Below, in pieces: positions 63,451-64,000 of a stretch of 64,000 nt of DNA (positions within the stretch are counted from its first letter, which is position 1; every line of letters starts with the position of its first letter). The position numbers and the translations under genes were made by a program. The notes below the pieces were generated by a model that was not told the origin of the DNA, made no database searches, and saw only the letters and a program-made list of their open reading frames with translations. The stretch spans positions 1,252,398 to 1,316,397 of the forward strand of contig OW051469.1 of assembly GCA_932521025.1 (NCBI GenBank). The letters run 5' to 3'. The DNA comes from Oscheius onirici. Its lineage: Eukaryota; Nematoda; Chromadorea; Rhabditida; Rhabditidae.

Positions 63451-64000
63451 ATGATGTCCTCTCCGAAGTCTCTTCTCCTGCTGCTGCTTGTCTGCTACCA
63501 TGTGACCAAGTCAGCTCCGGTAGATTCCACTGCACCGACCACTGCCTCTTCCCTCACGACTGCTGCAAAAGCCCTCAAGTGCTACTTCAACTACATGCAC
63601 GAGAAAGTCTGTCAGGCCAACGAGGTCTGTGTCATCAGGAGAATGCAGGGAAGCCTGACTCCAGCGACGGGATGTGTCCACAGAGCGTCTGGAGGTAAAT
63701 GTGAAACTTCCCACGATGGTTTCTATTACGATTGCGCCTGTGAAGCCGACCTCTGCAACAAGGACATCGAGACGGCTATGGAGCACAAGGTCAAAGCCTC
63801 TTCCAGTAAGGCTCCTACTACAACCGAAAGCACCAGTACGACTCTGATCACGACTGCTGAGAAAAAAGTCCAGGCGACAATCGGGAAAGATGTCCAGACG
63901 ACTATCGGGAAAGATGTCCAGTCGACTACTGAGAAGGACGTCCAGACTACTACCGAGGACGATAAAGGAGAAGAATCACGCGACAATGAGCCGAAAGGAG
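63451..64000 (+). CDS. Secreted three-finger-like protein with Thr-rich repeat tail (partial)
   Basis: ATG 63451 (or 63454) opens a signal peptide (MMSSPKSLLLLLLVCYHVTK). Next is a small Cys domain: LKCYFNYMHEKVCQANEVCV, GCVHRASGGKC and YDCACEADLCNKD. The order C-C-C...GC...C...C-x-C...DLCN fits a Ly6/three-finger-like (ET-module or activin-receptor-type) fold ending in the canonical CN. The tail is Thr/Ser-rich with tandem units of about 8-9 residues (KKVQATIGKDVQTTIGKDVQ, STTEKDVQTTTEDD), suggesting an O-glycosylated stalk. The frame is open to the window edge, so the 3' end is missing; a GPI signal could follow. Confidence 0.7.
   Translation, partial: MMSSPKSLLLLLLVCYHVTKSAPVDSTAPTTASSLTTAAKALKCYFNYMHEKVCQANEVCVIRRMQGSLTPATGCVHRASGGKCETSHDGFYYDCACEADLCNKDIETAMEHKVKASSSKAPTTTESTSTTLITTAEKKVQATIGKDVQTTIGKDVQSTTEKDVQTTTEDDKGEESRDNEPKG

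Overview
The window is eukaryotic, and I infer a nematode. Genes are built from short exons separated by mostly 40-60 nt GT...AG introns whose 3' ends read TTTCAG or TTTTAG. Several start codons directly follow a TTTCAG-like acceptor, as expected for spliced-leader trans-splicing. I do not claim a species. All exon borders are my own reading of splice sites and protein continuity; no alignment was run.

Layout. 13-3169 (-): serine carboxypeptidase (S10) with a hydrophobic C-terminal tail. 3775-4187 (-): remnant of an RTE-like LINE. 4503-5286 (-): small coiled-coil protein. 5432-6083: composite of two palindromic elements. 6119-6492 (+): small candidate gene. 7195-8033 (-): broken copy of a secreted Cys-rich gene, repeated in inverted orientation at 47140-48210. 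10523-13403 (+): TRPA-like channel with no visible ankyrin repeats, ending inside a transposon-derived palindrome. 13947-15926 (-): leucine-rich-repeat protein. 16488-21371: four small secreted-protein genes, two of them tandem paralogues. 22241-32521 (-): pecanex. 32814-34128 (+): SGT co-chaperone. 34259-35119 (-): TMEM65-like protein. 35417-46855 (+): UBR1/UBR2-type N-recognin E3 ligase, with a TMEM272-like gene (43613-44978, -) nested antisense in one intron. 47272-49190: secreted Cys-rich family. 49286-50035 (+): two-membrane-segment protein. 54779-55547: divergent pair of Gly-rich secreted peptides. 57031-60796 (+): GIGYF (GYF-domain) translational repressor. 61282-62455 (-): SLC7-type amino-acid transporter lacking its 5' half, next to a second LINE remnant (62640-63260). 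63451 to the right edge (+): secreted three-finger-like protein with a Thr-rich repetitive tail.

How the parts fit. Housekeeping genes form compact divergent pairs (pecanex/SGT, TMEM65/UBR) and convergent pairs (SGT/TMEM65, GIGYF/SLC7). Between them lie fast-evolving secreted-peptide families. Most of these have a TATA-like box about 25-40 nt before the ATG, whereas several housekeeping genes start just after a splice acceptor, so two promoter styles seem to coexist. Introns and spacers carry many small non-autonomous elements: at least six palindromic families, a tRNA-derived SINE-like family and LINE scraps. Several have altered genes, at the TRPA 3' end, the SLC7 5' end and the UBR introns.
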